Of a stretch of DNA of 64,000 bases, positions 63,805 to 64,000 are shown one piece after another. The stretch comes from Furcasterigmium furcatum (lineage: Eukaryota > Ascomycota > Sordariomycetes > Glomerellales > Plectosphaerellaceae). The notes beneath the pieces are model-generated. The model searched no databases and had not been told where the DNA came from. It saw only the letters and a list, made by a program, of their open reading frames with translations. The stretch's first letter is position 1, and every line of letters begins with the position of its first letter. The position numbers were made by a program, and so were the translations under genes. The stretch covers positions 4,898,001 through 4,962,000 of the forward strand of contig BCIA01000003.1 of the NCBI GenBank assembly GCA_001599815.1, given 5' to 3'.

Positions 63805-64000
63805 ATGTGTGACCCTACCAAAGACCACGGGTCGCAGTCCGTTGACCGACATGGCTATCTCTTTGGCCAGAAAATCGCAAAATCATACTCCCCTCTCATT
63901 CACGGGACCATTCACCGGGACCTGGGACTGCGCTGGGAGTTGCGCCTCTTGGACTCGACAGACATGGTCGAATTTCTCGAGTCGCTGAGGGACCCTGCAT
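63805..64000 (+). CDS. Shikimate/quinate dehydrogenase-like protein, N-terminal part, cut by window edge
   Basis: An ATG at 63805 opens a frame that runs to the last base: 65 complete codons and no stop. HGYLFGQKIAKSYSPLIHG fits the shikimate dehydrogenase substrate-binding domain (consensus GxPIxHSxSPxxHN). SPLIH carries the conserved Ser and His region, although the usual Asn after it is Gly. LRWELRLLDSTDMVEFLESLRDP matches the following beta-alpha unit. The longer frame at 63785 (RAWLSRC...) is a shadow in another phase. Fungi use stand-alone relatives of this family for quinate and shikimate metabolism or as pathway regulators. The start is inferred from the domain boundary; the catalytic Lys and NAD(P) domain lie beyond the window. 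Confidence 0.7.
   Translation, partial: MCDPTKDHGSQSVDRHGYLFGQKIAKSYSPLIHGTIHRDLGLRWELRLLDSTDMVEFLESLRDPA

Noticed and set aside
1..64000. Transposons, CRISPR arrays, integrated virus or rRNA
   Set aside because: No transposase, reverse transcriptase, terminal repeats, direct-repeat arrays or rRNA-like sequence found by reading.

Overview
The window is nuclear DNA of a filamentous ascomycete (Pezizomycotina, most likely Sordariomycetes). The evidence is short introns of about 46-77 nt with GT-AG ends and CTRAC/CTAAT branch sites, GC-rich third codon positions, Zn2Cys6 and DUF4470/MYND proteins, DUF1996 and CVNH secreted proteins, and a NACHT-ankyrin NLR-like gene. I see no transposon, CRISPR array or rRNA. 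The exact species cannot be read from the sequence.

Layout. 0.8-19 kb is mostly housekeeping: ER glucosidase II alpha (+), a tRNA-Ile(AAT), a MYND/DUF4470 protein (-), a large single-pass disordered membrane protein (-), spliceosomal SmD3 (+), the mitochondrial dynamin-like protein Mmc1 (-), the E2 enzyme Ubc7 (+) and an auxilin/Swa2-type UBA-TPR-J protein (-). A small secreted cyanovirin-N (CVNH) protein at 19.5-20.1 kb is split over three exons. It is followed by about 6 kb without a gene I can support, ending in a pyrimidine-rich leader before a secreted DUF1996 gene (26.2-28.1 kb).

28-54 kb: an F-box gene (-), a nine-exon RecQ helicase (+), an EF-hand MscS channel (-), a 2.9 kb gap, an F-box gene (+) 445 bp ahead of a PNP_UDP-NACHT-ankyrin NLR-like gene (+), a pICln homologue (-), a third F-box-like gene (+), a small gene with a 13-nt first exon (+), an atypical kinase (-), a 2.4 kb gap and RCC1 (-).

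54-64 kb looks like a metabolic neighbourhood. It has a BBE/p-cresol-type FAD oxidoreductase (-), a class V PLP enzyme (+), a Zn2Cys6 regulator (-), an amino-acid permease (+, divergent from the regulator) and the start of a shikimate dehydrogenase-like gene cut by the window edge. TATA boxes lie ahead of the PLP enzyme and the permease. Co-regulation is inference.

The most interesting items are the NLR-like gene, whose ankyrin block is interrupted by about 280 residues of non-ankyrin sequence, the possible 54-64 kb cluster, the duplicated KR-HLH tail of the DUF1996 protein, and the intron-split CVNH gene. Exon coordinates were worked out by hand from splice signals and reading frame.
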